Below are positions 7,729-16,725 of a stretch of DNA of 64,000 nt, in pieces. The stretch's first letter is position 1; the number at the start of each line of letters is the position of its first letter. A program made the translations under genes and the position numbers. The stretch comes from Shewanella psychromarinicola. Its GTDB lineage: Bacteria > Pseudomonadota > Gammaproteobacteria > Enterobacterales > Shewanellaceae. A model generated the notes under the pieces. The model was not told the DNA's origin and made no database searches. It saw only the letters and a list, made by a program, of their open reading frames with translations. The stretch is from contig NZ_CP034073.1 in the NCBI RefSeq assembly GCF_003855155.1, positions 3,782,001 through 3,846,000 of the forward strand, in the 5' to 3' direction.

Positions 7729-8277
7729 TTAATGTTGATGTATTAGTGAATGCTTTTTATTGCAACACGTTTTCATTGTTGCGGTTGCTGTGCCCATTTC
7801 TGATCCGCAGCAACGTTTCTTTGTCGCCATTTCTGATCCACTGCAATGACCATCGTGACTGCCCGCTTCTCCGTCAGCATGATTATGATCACAACAACCA
7901 CCATTCGCTTGTTTAGCAATATGCTTAGATGAAGGGCGTCCCTGACTTGCCTCGGTATACTCCTCACAGTCAGCTAAATTAGCACCGGCAAGATCGTCTA
8001 TTGCTGTACGACCATTTTTAGCATGAAAAACACTCAGTTGCCGACTTAATAATTTAGCTAATAGTTGTTGGCCAATGTTACGTACGATCACGCGATTAGC
8101 GCCATGTGCCAGTATCAAACTGACTAATTGTTGTTTACCCTCACATCCATCTGTTAGTGCAGGATTGGCAAAACGCCCTTTCACTTGACCTTGATCGTCA
8201 ATAAAGAGCACCTCATCAGCTTTGCTAAAATGGCTGGAAATATGTTCGTCTTTCATTGGTATGGCGGTAATCATCAT
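7729..8277 (-). CDS. NifX/NafY-like protein with Cys/His-rich tail
   Basis: A 182-residue protein. Residues 1-105 resemble the dinitrogenase iron-molybdenum cofactor (NifX/NafY/NifB-C) fold: an early MITAIPM strand, HFSKADEVLFID, then a C-terminal KNGRTAIDDL. Residues 125-182 are an unusual tail with CC pairs at 128-129, 156-157 and 171-172, C145 and many histidines, suggesting metal or iron-sulfur binding. There are no nitrogenase genes nearby, so a role in FeMo-cofactor assembly is unlikely; such stand-alone proteins occur widely in non-fixers with unknown function. It converges with the FisR-like gene, 26 bp apart. GAGGAGA precedes two adjacent ATGs (8277 and 8274), either of which may be used. 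Confidence 0.72.
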   Translation of the reverse strand: MMITAIPMKDEHISSHFSKADEVLFIDDQGQVKGRFANPALTDGCEGKQQLVSLILAHGANRVIVRNIGQQLLAKLLSRQLSVFHAKNGRTAIDDLAGANLADCEEYTEASQGRPSSKHIAKQANGGCCDHNHADGEAGSHDGHCSGSEMATKKRCCGSEMGTATATMKTCCNKKHSLIHQH

Positions 8278-8682
8278 TTCTCCTCATGTGCATTTTGCAT
8301 TAACAACGCTTTACCATTAGTTAAGTCGTCCATTAATTTAAAACACACAGATTTAAGTAACTTCAACTCGGGTTAAGAGGTGGGATAAATAGGCTTAACA
8401 TAGCTTTTGGCTGCCCCATTAATAGTTAACTGAATTTTAGCGCTTGGTATAACCAAACTACAGTTAATAGCATATGCTATATATACGCTTATTTATGGCA
8501 TATGCCAGCTTTAATTTAGGGTTTGTGATCTGTTGCACTATTTATATCGACATCAATTATCTAAACATCTGACTGACAATCATTAGTGCCCTTGACCTTA
8601 TTGCGATAAAAATAGCGGGGCGATTATTCGCTCTGTAGTGGCATTAATCATGAAAAACGAATAAAAAAACCAATAAAACCCC
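8278..8682. other. Upstream region of the NifX-like gene with paired palindromes
   Basis: No gene is evident in these 405 bp. The region contains two perfect palindromes (8467-8480 and 8496-8507) and AT-rich promoter-like sequence between them. It also serves as the downstream region of umuC; I found no convincing terminator there. Confidence 0.6.
8467..8507. promoter_or_regulatory. Twin palindromic operator-like sites
   Basis: ATAGCATATGCTAT (8467-8480) is a perfect 14-bp palindrome and TGGCATATGCCA (8496-8507) a perfect 12-bp palindrome. They share the core GCATATGC and their centres are 28 bp apart. They lie about 190-230 bp upstream of the NifX-like gene. Paired palindromes of this kind suggest a dimeric repressor such as an ArsR- or MerR-family protein; none is encoded adjacent. 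Confidence 0.5.
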
Positions 8683-9939
8683 TTAGCATTTTATCTTTGG
8701 CAAGCATTTCCATTGGGTCGAATATTGAGGTGTTAGTAAATCACGGCGCATGGCCCACTTTTGCTCTATCCCTTGTGCGGCCAGAAACACAGTGTCGCGA
8801 CCGTAGCGTTGGTTGATGCCATCTAGCGTGTGCATTAGCGCATGGGTGACCTTAGCGGTATTAAATAAATCAAATTGAAAATGCTTCTCGCTGGCTAAAT
8901 CAACTAGGCCCACGCCTATTTTGTAATAGCGTACTCCTTGACGAAATAGCCTTGGAGCAGCGTGGGTCATAGCTTTGGTGAGCTCAACGCTGCAATGGGT
9001 TGGGCATGGAAAATGTACGATGACTTTATAACTTACTGGCTGTTCGTCATGGGGGGAATTACTCGCAAACAGCAACATGGTTTTACAATGGGAGTCTTGC
9101 TGACGCGCTTTGAGCGCCGCAATACCAACATGCTTACTTAACGCTTGTAATAATGACTCATAATCGGTGATGCGCTCGCCCACACTGCGGGTGGAGAAAA
9201 TTTGCTTTTTATCAGCCCTCGCCTCATCCCATTGTTTACACACTTGGCCGTTAAGCTCGCGCACCGTACGCTCTATTTCAATACTAAACTGCTTTCTCGC
9301 AAGACTGGGCGGCATAGAGGCGAGATCAAATGCGCTGCGAATATTGATTAACGCAAGCTTGTTACTCATCTTCCTGCCAATTCCCCATACTTCTGCAACC
9401 GCCAACTGTTTTAAAATGTCGGTACGTTGCTGCATAGTCTCGATAACGCACACACCTTGGTATCCCTGGATTTTTTTAGCGGCGTGATTAGCAATTTTAG
9501 CCAAGGTCAAGGTTTCGGCTATGCCAACACAAACAGGTAGGCGCGCTTCTTTCCAAACCGCGCGGCGGATTAACTGACCTTGGGTATGCAGGCATTTGAT
9601 CGCGGGATAACAATGCTTAAAAGACAGAAAGCTTTCATCAATCGAATACACATGCTGCTCTGGGGCAAAACGGCCTATTATTGCCATCATCTTTGCCGAT
9701 AAATCGGCATACAATTCATAATTAGATGAGCAAACGATGACATTGCGCTGGGCGCATAAGGCTTTAACTTGAAAATAAGGTAAAAACTTTTGAATGCCAG
9801 CCTCTTTTGCATGTCGATTAGCGGCCACAATACAGCCATCATTATTGCTGAGCACAATCATCGGTCTACCACGCCAATCAGGACGAAACACCTGTTCAGC
9901 ACTGCAATAAAAAGCATTGGCATCGACTAAGGCAAACAT
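8683..9939 (-). CDS. umuC: DNA polymerase V catalytic subunit UmuC
   Basis: A 418-residue Y-family translesion polymerase. It opens with MFALVDANAFYCSAEQVFRP, has NNDGCIVAAN and the catalytic YSIDESF motif, and later the helix-hairpin-helix segment VWGIGRKMSNKL. Length is normal for UmuC. I start at the ATG at 9939, which matches the family N-terminus and follows an AGGT site; a longer frame adds 16 unconserved residues. The start lies 11 bp after umuD, and the two are cotranscribed from the LexA-controlled promoter upstream. It forms Pol V with processed UmuD and replicates past DNA lesions during the SOS response. Confidence 0.95.
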   Translation of the reverse strand: MFALVDANAFYCSAEQVFRPDWRGRPMIVLSNNDGCIVAANRHAKEAGIQKFLPYFQVKALCAQRNVIVCSSNYELYADLSAKMMAIIGRFAPEQHVYSIDESFLSFKHCYPAIKCLHTQGQLIRRAVWKEARLPVCVGIAETLTLAKIANHAAKKIQGYQGVCVIETMQQRTDILKQLAVAEVWGIGRKMSNKLALINIRSAFDLASMPPSLARKQFSIEIERTVRELNGQVCKQWDEARADKKQIFSTRSVGERITDYESLLQALSKHVGIAALKARQQDSHCKTMLLFASNSPHDEQPVSYKVIVHFPCPTHCSVELTKAMTHAAPRLFRQGVRYYKIGVGLVDLASEKHFQFDLFNTAKVTHALMHTLDGINQRYGRDTVFLAAQGIEQKWAMRRDLLTPQYSTQWKCLPKIKC

Positions 9940-9950
9940 TTTACCTACTC

Positions 9951-10358
9951 TTATTTGCTTACAAGCAGTGGGCTTTGACGATGACAACGAATTGAGCGGG
10001 TCACCACGCCTTCAATACTAAAATCATCATAGTCGCAGATGGTCACTGGTAAATATTGCTCATTCGATGACACTAGCATTCGCCGTGGCATGTCGAGAAT
10101 TTTACACACAAATTCACCATTAAAATTAGCCACAATCACATCGCCGCTTTTCGCGGTTTCATGGCGATCGACAATCAATAAATCGCCATCGAAGATCCCC
10201 ACTCCTTGCATCGACTCGCCCTGGGCTAAGCCAAGAAAAGTCGAACTGGGATGCTGGATTAATATCTCATCAAGACTTAAGCCTAATTGAAGGTATTCGG
10301 CTGCAGGGCTTTCAAAGCCAGTAATACCGGCACTCGCTGCAATAGGAATAATGCGCAT
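9951..10358 (-). CDS. umuD: SOS mutagenesis protein UmuD (S24 autopeptidase)
   Basis: A 135-residue LexA/UmuD-type self-cleaving protein. The cleavage site is A10-G11 (AASAGITGF), the catalytic Ser is S49 in GESMQGVGI and the general-base Lys is K86 in GEFVCKI. After RecA-stimulated cleavage the C-terminal fragment joins UmuC to form DNA polymerase V. The ATG at 10358 follows GAGG and matches the family start better than the upstream alternative at 10373. It is the first gene of umuDC, with a perfect LexA box 30 bp upstream. Confidence 0.95.
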   Translation of the reverse strand: MRIIPIAASAGITGFESPAAEYLQLGLSLDEILIQHPSSTFLGLAQGESMQGVGIFDGDLLIVDRHETAKSGDVIVANFNGEFVCKILDMPRRMLVSSNEQYLPVTICDYDDFSIEGVVTRSIRCHRQSPLLVSK

Positions 10359-10387
10359 ATGACAACCTCGCACACTTATAACGTGTA

Positions 10388-10403
10388 CTGTATAAAAACA
10401 CAG
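10388..10403. promoter_or_regulatory. LexA (SOS) box of umuDC
   Basis: CTGTATAAAAACACAG fits the consensus CTGT-N8-ACAG exactly, and the flanking TA on each side extends the symmetry (10386-10405). It lies 30 bp upstream of the umuD start, so umuDC should be induced by DNA damage. Confidence 0.93.
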
Positions 10404-10667
10404 TACATCTTACCGCTAAATTTAGTTGGTGCAAGTTTATTTATTTTTTCTTGCGCCATGCCCTGTGCTTTTCAAGCATTGGAGTGGTTTTTATTGAACT
10501 TTAGACGCCGCTACACGGCAACCTTATCTGTTGTTTATGAAAGAATATGTTCAAGGTCAAAATATAATCAGAGTGATTGGTCTACACTGATCATCAGTAC
10601 AAGAATTAACCTAGTTCGTGTATAGCGTAACCAATAGCATTATTTTTCCCTTTGCTCGGGGTCTAGT
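10404..10667. other. Intergenic region between umuDC and the MCE operon
   Basis: The gap between the divergent umuD and MCE-permease genes holds the LexA box at its left end. Otherwise it holds AT-rich sequence that should carry the promoter of the rightward operon. I see no further gene or structured RNA. Confidence 0.5.
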
Positions 10668-11780
10668 ATGACACTCGCTACATTCCACATTGATATGCAA
10701 GATGATAACTGTTCACTGCATCTTACGGGTGATTGGCAATTGGGCCAAGCGCCACTGGGCGCGGATATTTGCGCTACGCTACCCTCTGTTTGTCATTCCG
10801 TCACATTAATCACCACAGAGTTGTCGCACTGGGACTCAAGTCTCGCCATTGCCTTATTACAATTGTCACGTTGGTGTGAACAACAACAAATCGCCTTAAA
10901 TGTAAAAGACACCCCACAAGGATTACAGCAATTACTACAACTTGCTACCGACGTTCCTGTTTATCAAGCAACCAATGATGCTGCCATTGGCGGATTATTA
11001 GCAGCCTTACGTAGCTGGCTTATTGTGCAAGGTTTACAAGTACACGACGGATTAGTGTTTGTTGGCGAGAGTTCACTGGCATTGGGTCGTTGGTTCAGAG
11101 GCAAAGCCAGTACTCGTCGCAGTGATATCGTGTTTTTTATAGAACAAGCGGGACCTAAAGGACTGGCTATTGTCACCTTAATTAGCCTGCTTGTGGGAAT
11201 GATATTGGCCTATTTAGGCTCGGTACAGCTGCGGCAATTAGGGGCTCAGGTGTATGTTGCAAATTTAGTGGCTATCGGGATGGTGCGTGAAATGGGCGCG
11301 CTCATGACAGGCGTTATCATGGCTGGCAGAACAGGGGCTGCTTATGCTGCGCAATTAGGCACAATGCAGGTCAATGAAGAAATTGATGCTCTGCGCGTAA
11401 TGGGCATTTCGACCATGGAATTCCTGGTTTTACCTCGATTATTGGCATTGATTTTTATTATGCCACTGATGTGTATTTATTCAGATGTGATCGGCATGAT
11501 CGGCGGTGCGATTGTTGCCAATGGCATGGGCGTAAGTTACACCCAATATATTTTGCAAACCCAGATTGCGATCGATTGGGTAGACATTTCCACCGGTTTG
11601 ATAAAAAGCCTCATTTTTGGCTTTCTGATTGCTATAGCGGGTTGTCAGGCAGGCCTTCTTTGCGGTCGAGATTCTAATGCCGTTGGTTTAGCCACCACCA
11701 ACGCTGTGGTTAAGGCGATTGTCTTTCTTGTGGTCTCTGACGCCGCGCTTAATATTTTGTTCGATAAATTAGGGATCTAA
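10668..11780 (+). CDS. MlaE-type permease with N-terminal STAS-like domain
   Basis: A 370-residue inner-membrane permease of an MCE lipid transporter. Residues 1-105 resemble a soluble STAS domain (CSLHLTGDWQLGQAP, then VTLITTELSHWDSSLAIALLQL). From about 150 on is the MlaE fold, with GLAIVTLISLLVGMILAYLG, the coupling segment MVREMGALMTGVIMAGRTGAAYAAQLGTMQVNEE and several transmembrane helices. Stand-alone MlaE is about 260 residues, so here an MlaB-like STAS module is fused. The stop codon overlaps the ATG of the ATPase gene by one base, indicating translational coupling. It would move phospholipids or other lipids between membranes. Confidence 0.9.
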   Translation: MTLATFHIDMQDDNCSLHLTGDWQLGQAPLGADICATLPSVCHSVTLITTELSHWDSSLAIALLQLSRWCEQQQIALNVKDTPQGLQQLLQLATDVPVYQATNDAAIGGLLAALRSWLIVQGLQVHDGLVFVGESSLALGRWFRGKASTRRSDIVFFIEQAGPKGLAIVTLISLLVGMILAYLGSVQLRQLGAQVYVANLVAIGMVREMGALMTGVIMAGRTGAAYAAQLGTMQVNEEIDALRVMGISTMEFLVLPRLLALIFIMPLMCIYSDVIGMIGGAIVANGMGVSYTQYILQTQIAIDWVDISTGLIKSLIFGFLIAIAGCQAGLLCGRDSNAVGLATTNAVVKAIVFLVVSDAALNILFDKLGI

Positions 11781-12547
11781 TGATGCTTGATGATGCCTTT
11801 ATCAGTGTTCGCAATCTTTGTGTCGGTTATGGCACTACCGAAGTGCAACGACAGTTAACCTTCGACATTCACAAGAATGATATCTTTTTTGTCATTGGCG
11901 GAAGTGGTTGCGGCAAAACGACCTTGCTTAAATCAATGGTAGGACTGTTAACTCCGCTCAAGGGCGAAGTACGCTATCAAGGTAAAAACTTTTATGACGC
12001 AGATGAACCGGCGCAAGTGGCTATGCTTAAAGACTGGGGCATTACCTTTCAAACTGGGGCGTTGTTTTCCAGTATGTCACTTGCTGAGAATGTCGCTTTA
12101 CCGCTGCAACTGTATACCGACCTTTCGGAGCGGCAAATCGCTGAAGCCGTGGCCTATAAACTTGCATTAGTTGGCTTAGCCGGGTTCGAGAAATTTTATC
12201 CTGCCGAGTTAAGTGGCGGCATGCACAAACGCGCAGGGTTGGCGCGCGCGATTGCACTGGATCCACAATTGTTGTTTTTTGATGAACCCTCTGCAGGATT
12301 AGACCCCATTAGTTGTATGCGCTTAGATCATTTAATAGTGCAAATCTGCCAAGCACTCGATTCGACCGTGATTATCGTGTCGCACGAGCTGCCCAGTATA
12401 TTGTCAATCGGCACCCGCTGTGTGTATCTGGATAATCAAACCAATACCATGCTCGACTGTGGCGATCCGAGAGAATTAAAACTTAACAGCAGCCAACCTC
12501 GGGTGCGACAATTTCTCAATCGTGCTGACAAAGTGGAGGCATCATGA
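11780..12547 (+). CDS. MlaF-type ABC ATPase
   Basis: A 255-residue ABC ATPase. Walker A is GGSGCGKTT (about 40-48), the signature is LSGGMHKRAGLARAIA, Walker B is LLFFDEPSAGLDP, and the switch His is in VSHELPS. The LSGGM-x-KR signature is typical of MlaF/Mkl ATPases that drive MCE importers or exporters. It starts inside the last codon of the permease gene (ATG at 11780, or the next codon at 11783) and its end overlaps the MCE gene by four bases, so the four genes form one tight operon. Confidence 0.93.
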   Translation: MMLDDAFISVRNLCVGYGTTEVQRQLTFDIHKNDIFFVIGGSGCGKTTLLKSMVGLLTPLKGEVRYQGKNFYDADEPAQVAMLKDWGITFQTGALFSSMSLAENVALPLQLYTDLSERQIAEAVAYKLALVGLAGFEKFYPAELSGGMHKRAGLARAIALDPQLLFFDEPSAGLDPISCMRLDHLIVQICQALDSTVIIVSHELPSILSIGTRCVYLDNQTNTMLDCGDPRELKLNSSQPRVRQFLNRADKVEAS

Positions 12548-13527
12548 GTAAAAGCCAGCGACTTCCTCTTGCGATTGGTGCCTTTATTCTGGGCGCTATT
12601 ATCTTAGTGTTTATTGCACTGTTATTCTTTTCTGGAGGACGGATATTTGCCGAAAAAGCCCCCGTAGTGATGTTTTTCAACAACTCAATCCAAGGGCTTC
12701 AGGTGGGCGCCCCCGTGAAGTTAAAAGGGGTTGTGATCGGTGAAATAAGCGATATCAGTATCGATTTCCCCAATAACAATAGCCAAGGTATTACCGCCGC
12801 TGTTCATGCTAATTTGTTGTTGAAACGCATCAATCTAAAGGGTATTCAAGTGGGCGAAGAGTTTTTCTTCCACGCCATCGATAACGGTTTACGTGCCCAG
12901 TTGAATTATCAGAGTTTATTAACTGGGCTGCTCTATGTTGAGTTAGATTTTTATCCCAGTACTGTGCCTCAGTTTCATGGTGGAAACAACGCCATATTAG
13001 AGCTGCCAACCATAGAAACTGATTTCGAATCCTTGTCAAAAGATTTGCAATCTTTGAACCTTAAAAGCTTAGTCAATAATGTTGATAATTTGGCCCAACA
13101 ACTCAGCGACATAGCTGCCAGCGGACAAATACAACAGGCACTGGAAAGCTTTGACAGTGCGGCTAACGCAGTCAAAAACACCGCTGTTCACATCGATACG
13201 ACTCAGGCTACGTTAGGACAACATAGTGCTGAAGTTCTGGTCAAACTGGATAATCTACTTGTCCAATTGAACCAAGATGAACCTAAGGTTATTCAATCAC
13301 TTGATCACAGTTTGACGGCATTACGCGAGACATTATTAAGCATTAATCAGCTCACATCCCAAGCGGGTAATTCACTTGCTCAAGATTCGCCGCTATTAAT
13401 CAAGTTAGATAACACGCTAGAAGAAATTCACCGCGCCGCGCGATCACTACGCAGTTTGAGCGAAACCTTAGATGAACAGCCTGAGGCCATCATCCGCGGC
13501 AAAAAAACCATACCTTTAGGAGAATAA
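12544..13527 (+). CDS. MCE-domain (MlaD-like) lipid-binding protein
   Basis: A 327-residue protein anchored by one N-terminal transmembrane helix (residues 8-32). It is followed by a single MCE domain (about 38-115, VVMFFNNSIQGLQVGAPVKLKGV) and a long helical region (150-300) rich in Leu, Gln and Asp that should form a coiled, channel-like stalk. It is longer than E. coli MlaD (about 180 residues) and closer to PqiB/Mce proteins with an extended helical tail. It acts in the periplasm as the lipid-carrying subunit of the transporter encoded by the two upstream genes. It overlaps the ATPase gene by ATGA. Confidence 0.9.
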   Translation: MSKSQRLPLAIGAFILGAIILVFIALLFFSGGRIFAEKAPVVMFFNNSIQGLQVGAPVKLKGVVIGEISDISIDFPNNNSQGITAAVHANLLLKRINLKGIQVGEEFFFHAIDNGLRAQLNYQSLLTGLLYVELDFYPSTVPQFHGGNNAILELPTIETDFESLSKDLQSLNLKSLVNNVDNLAQQLSDIAASGQIQQALESFDSAANAVKNTAVHIDTTQATLGQHSAEVLVKLDNLLVQLNQDEPKVIQSLDHSLTALRETLLSINQLTSQAGNSLAQDSPLLIKLDNTLEEIHRAARSLRSLSETLDEQPEAIIRGKKTIPLGE

Positions 13528-13531
13528 CGTC

Positions 13532-14128
13532 ATGAAATTTGGGTCGTGGTCAATTCATTGGGGAGCCTGCCTACTTGCGCTTAGTCTGCTTTTTGGCTGC
13601 CAAAGCTCACCCACGAAACAGTATTTTGTGCTCACGGCTATCCCCAGCCAAATTGAAGCGGGCAGTACACGCTTAGATCGTGATATTGGTATTGGGCCAG
13701 TCGAGATTGCTGAGTATCTTAACTTCACTCAGGTGGTGTACCAGCGGGAAGATGGCAGTTTGCAAAGATTCACCAATAGCTATTGGGCTGAACCACTAGA
13801 CCAAGGCATTAGTCGGGTCATTCGTCTTAACCTTAGCCAAGGCGATCGCAGTCGTAACTTGATATTGTTTCCTTGGCGAGCAGATAACCGTCCTCAATAC
13901 AGCATAAAAATTAAAATCATCAGTCTCAATCGTGATGGCGTCAACGCCAGAATGAATGCTAATTGGGAACTAATAGATATCCCATCAAACCGTCATATAG
14001 AACGACAACATTTTGCGGCGACGACTGAGGCAGGCTCAACAGCCGCTGAATTGGTTAACGCGTACAGCTATTTATTAGCTCAATTGGCTCAGGAAATTGA
14101 TAAATCGCTGCAACGACTGCCTAATTAA
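13532..14128 (+). CDS. ABC-type transport auxiliary lipoprotein (PqiC-like)
   Basis: A 198-residue lipoprotein with signal peptide and lipobox at residues 12-23 (LALSLLFGC), followed by KQYFVLTA and RDIGIGPVEIAEYLNFTQVVY, characteristic of the ABC_trans_aux/PqiC family. Such proteins sit on the inner leaflet of the outer membrane and dock the MCE subunit. It is the last gene of the operon, four bases after the MCE gene. Its presence, and the lack of mlaC/mlaB genes, makes this system closer to Pqi/Let-type transporters than to the classical Mla pathway. Confidence 0.88.
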   Translation: MKFGSWSIHWGACLLALSLLFGCQSSPTKQYFVLTAIPSQIEAGSTRLDRDIGIGPVEIAEYLNFTQVVYQREDGSLQRFTNSYWAEPLDQGISRVIRLNLSQGDRSRNLILFPWRADNRPQYSIKIKIISLNRDGVNARMNANWELIDIPSNRHIERQHFAATTEAGSTAAELVNAYSYLLAQLAQEIDKSLQRLPN

Positions 14129-14464
14129 GCGACCGCATGACGATCTGGTTAACTAAGTTCTGATTAAAAAGTAATAGGCTGTGACAACGTCACTCATTGC
14201 ATGGTATGTAGCCGCTGGATCACCTATGCAACGAAACAAAAGATAACCTGAGGTTAGTTAGCGTTAGCGAGGCACCGATAATATTGTCAGCGCTTATACC
14301 TTATCCATCAGCGTCATCATGCTGGCTATTGAAGCGTGAAAACCATGTTCATATTGCAGTCACTAAAATTTGCTAACAATTCAAATATTGACATTTTTTG
14401 TCAATCTTTCAAGATAACCTGGCAAATAATTCTGTCAACACATTGGCTAAGGAAAACGATAACA
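14129..14464. other. Intergenic region before the M13 peptidase gene
   Basis: No gene is apparent in 336 bp. A small perfect inverted repeat GTGAC-AAC-GTCAC lies at 14181-14193. The reading frame of the following gene is open from 14336, but that stretch lacks a ribosome site and a signal peptide, so I treat it as non-coding leader. Confidence 0.5.
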
Positions 14465-16534
14465 ATGAATAGATCCTTAATTGCGATTGGATTAACAACG
14501 GCACTATTAACGGGTTGTGGCGTATCTGATACAAATAACACTAAACTTGCAACCGTGACCTCACCTGCACCAGCTCAAGCAGAGTTAGGTACTTTTGGGG
14601 TAGACTTAGCCGCGCGTAATGAAGCGGTTAAACCTGGCGATGACTTTTTTATGTATTCAAGTGGCACTTGGTACGACAACTTTGTCATGCCAGCCGACAA
14701 AACCCGTTATGGCGCCTTTAATGCGTTGGCTGAGCGCAGTGAACATCAAGTCAAAGCGATTGTTGACGATATTGCCAGTCGCAGTGACTTAACTGCAGAA
14801 GAGCAATTAATTGCTGATTTTTATCATGCCTATATGGATACCGAGACCATCAATAAGTTAGGTATCACGCCCATTAAAGGTACCTTAGATCAAATTGCCG
14901 CGATAAACTCAACTCAAGACTTAACTAAAGTCTTCGGCGAGGCTTGGCTTACCGGTGCATCATCACCGATTGACGGAGGCATGTGGTTTAACCGTTTAGA
15001 TCCTAATCAATATGAAATGACTCTCGGTGCCGGAGGTTTAGGTTTACCTGACCGTTCATACTACTTAGAAGAGAGTGAGCGCTTTGTGAATATCCGCAAA
15101 GCTTATGTGGATCATATCGCTAAAATGCTGGCTTTTGCTGGCATAAATGACGGCGAAAAACGTGCCCAGGCCATTCTTGTGCTCGAAACTAAAATAGCAC
15201 AAGCCCAATGGCCTAGAGAAAAGCGCCGTGATCGCGACTTAACCTTAAACCAAGTTAAACGCGAAGATCTTGCTCAGCAATACCCAGGATTTGACTGGGA
15301 TTTATACTTTGCGCAAACGGGTTACCAAGTACCACAACTCAATATCTCTGAGCCTGAGCCAGTTAAGGCTATGATTGGCTTGATAAACCAACAGCCATTA
15401 AGCGTATGGCAAGACTATCTGACCTTCCACACCGTCACTAATAACGCAGGGTTACTGTCAGAAGACATTTTCAATACTAACTTTGCTTTTTATGGCAAAG
15501 AATTAACTGGCCAAGAGCAACCTCGTCCTCGCTGGAAACGCGCGGTAGAAGAAATGTCAGGCACCCAATCATTAGGCTTTGCGATTGGTAAAGTGTTTGT
15601 ATCGCGTTATTTCCCTGAGTCGTCTAAAAAGCAAATGGCCGAATTAGTCGAAAACTTACGCACTGCATTGGGTCAGCGTATTGATGGTTTAGAGTGGATG
15701 GGCGATGATACGAAAGTTAATGCTCATGCTAAGCTAGCAGCATTTAACCCTAAAATTGGTTATCCAGATGTATGGCAACAATTTGATGGCTTAACCCTAA
15801 CTAAAAATGATTTAGTGGGTGACATTAAAAATTTACGCCAATACTTCCAAGCCGACAGCGTAGCGAAAGAACTGCAAAAAACCGACCGTAATCGTTGGGG
15901 TATGACCCCGCAAACGGTGAATGCATATTACAACAGCTCATTTAATGAGATTGTGTTTCCTGCGGCTATTTTACAACCACCCTTTTTTGATCCCAACGCA
16001 GATGCCGCGGTTAACTATGGCAGTATTGGTGCAGTAATTGGTCACGAAATGGGTCATGGTTTTGATGATCAAGGCTCTAAGTCAGATGCGAATGGCATTC
16101 AACGTAACTGGTGGACCGATGAAGACCGTGCCGCCTTTGATGCCAAAGCCGATAAGCTTGCTGAGCAATACAGCAAATATGAGCCGATCCCAGAAAACTT
16201 TGTCAACGGACGTAACAGCCTAGGTGAAAACATCGGCGACGTGGGCGGCATCGCAATGGCTTACCATGCTTACAAGTTAAGCTTAAACGGTAAAAAAGCC
16301 CCAGTCATTGATGGCGTTACTGGCGATCAACGCTTCTTTTTAGCCTGGGCTCAAGTGTGGAAAGAAAAGCGCACCGAGCAAAGCATGTTAACTCAGTTAC
16401 GTGCAGGCACCCATGCCCCCGGTCGTTACCGCGCCCTTGCCCCACGTAACCACGATGCGTGGTACAAAGCTTTTGATGTTAAACCAGATGACAAGTTGTA
16501 CTTGCCTGAAGATCAACGGGTACGTATTTGGTAG
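14465..16534 (+). CDS. M13 (neprilysin/PepO-like) metallopeptidase lipoprotein
   Basis: A 689-residue zinc peptidase. From the ATG at 14465 it begins with a lipoprotein signal (MNRSLIAIGLTTALLTGC, lipidated Cys near 18), so it should be tethered in the periplasm or outer membrane. The N-terminal M13 domain starts at FGVDLAARNEAVKPGDDFFMY. The catalytic domain has HEMGH at 527-531 and the third zinc ligand E588 in GENIGDVGG. The C-terminus ends in VRIW, as in many M13 enzymes. It cleaves oligopeptides. The longer frame starting at 14336 would bury the signal peptide and is rejected. It is monocistronic, with a strong terminator at 16601. Confidence 0.95.
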   Translation: MNRSLIAIGLTTALLTGCGVSDTNNTKLATVTSPAPAQAELGTFGVDLAARNEAVKPGDDFFMYSSGTWYDNFVMPADKTRYGAFNALAERSEHQVKAIVDDIASRSDLTAEEQLIADFYHAYMDTETINKLGITPIKGTLDQIAAINSTQDLTKVFGEAWLTGASSPIDGGMWFNRLDPNQYEMTLGAGGLGLPDRSYYLEESERFVNIRKAYVDHIAKMLAFAGINDGEKRAQAILVLETKIAQAQWPREKRRDRDLTLNQVKREDLAQQYPGFDWDLYFAQTGYQVPQLNISEPEPVKAMIGLINQQPLSVWQDYLTFHTVTNNAGLLSEDIFNTNFAFYGKELTGQEQPRPRWKRAVEEMSGTQSLGFAIGKVFVSRYFPESSKKQMAELVENLRTALGQRIDGLEWMGDDTKVNAHAKLAAFNPKIGYPDVWQQFDGLTLTKNDLVGDIKNLRQYFQADSVAKELQKTDRNRWGMTPQTVNAYYNSSFNEIVFPAAILQPPFFDPNADAAVNYGSIGAVIGHEMGHGFDDQGSKSDANGIQRNWWTDEDRAAFDAKADKLAEQYSKYEPIPENFVNGRNSLGENIGDVGGIAMAYHAYKLSLNGKKAPVIDGVTGDQRFFLAWAQVWKEKRTEQSMLTQLRAGTHAPGRYRALAPRNHDAWYKAFDVKPDDKLYLPEDQRVRIW

Positions 16535-16600
16535 TTTGAGTACGTAAATAACTGCAATAACGTGCCTCGGTTGCAACAAGCATCCGTCACAATACAAAAA

Positions 16601-16627
16601 GGCCAGTCAGTTACTGACTGGTCTTTT
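16601..16627 (+). terminator. Rho-independent terminator of the M13 peptidase gene
   Basis: CCAGTCAG (16603-16610) pairs perfectly with CTGACTGG (16614-16621) across a 3-nt loop and is followed by TCTTTTATT. Confidence 0.85.
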
Positions 16628-16725
16628 ATTATCACACTCTGCGCTAATACTTAAACAAATATCAGCAACCTTGTGACTCATGACAGAGGCCAATAAAGGC
16701 CTGGATAAACAGTCAGCTTGATTAA

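Noticed and set aside
7729..8277. Nitrogen-fixation locus
   Set aside because: Only a NifX-like domain is present; no nifHDK, nifENB or regulators are in the window.
10287..10625. A 112-codon open frame over the umuD start and LexA box
   Set aside because: It runs antisense through umuD and across the LexA operator, has no ribosome site and shows no family features.
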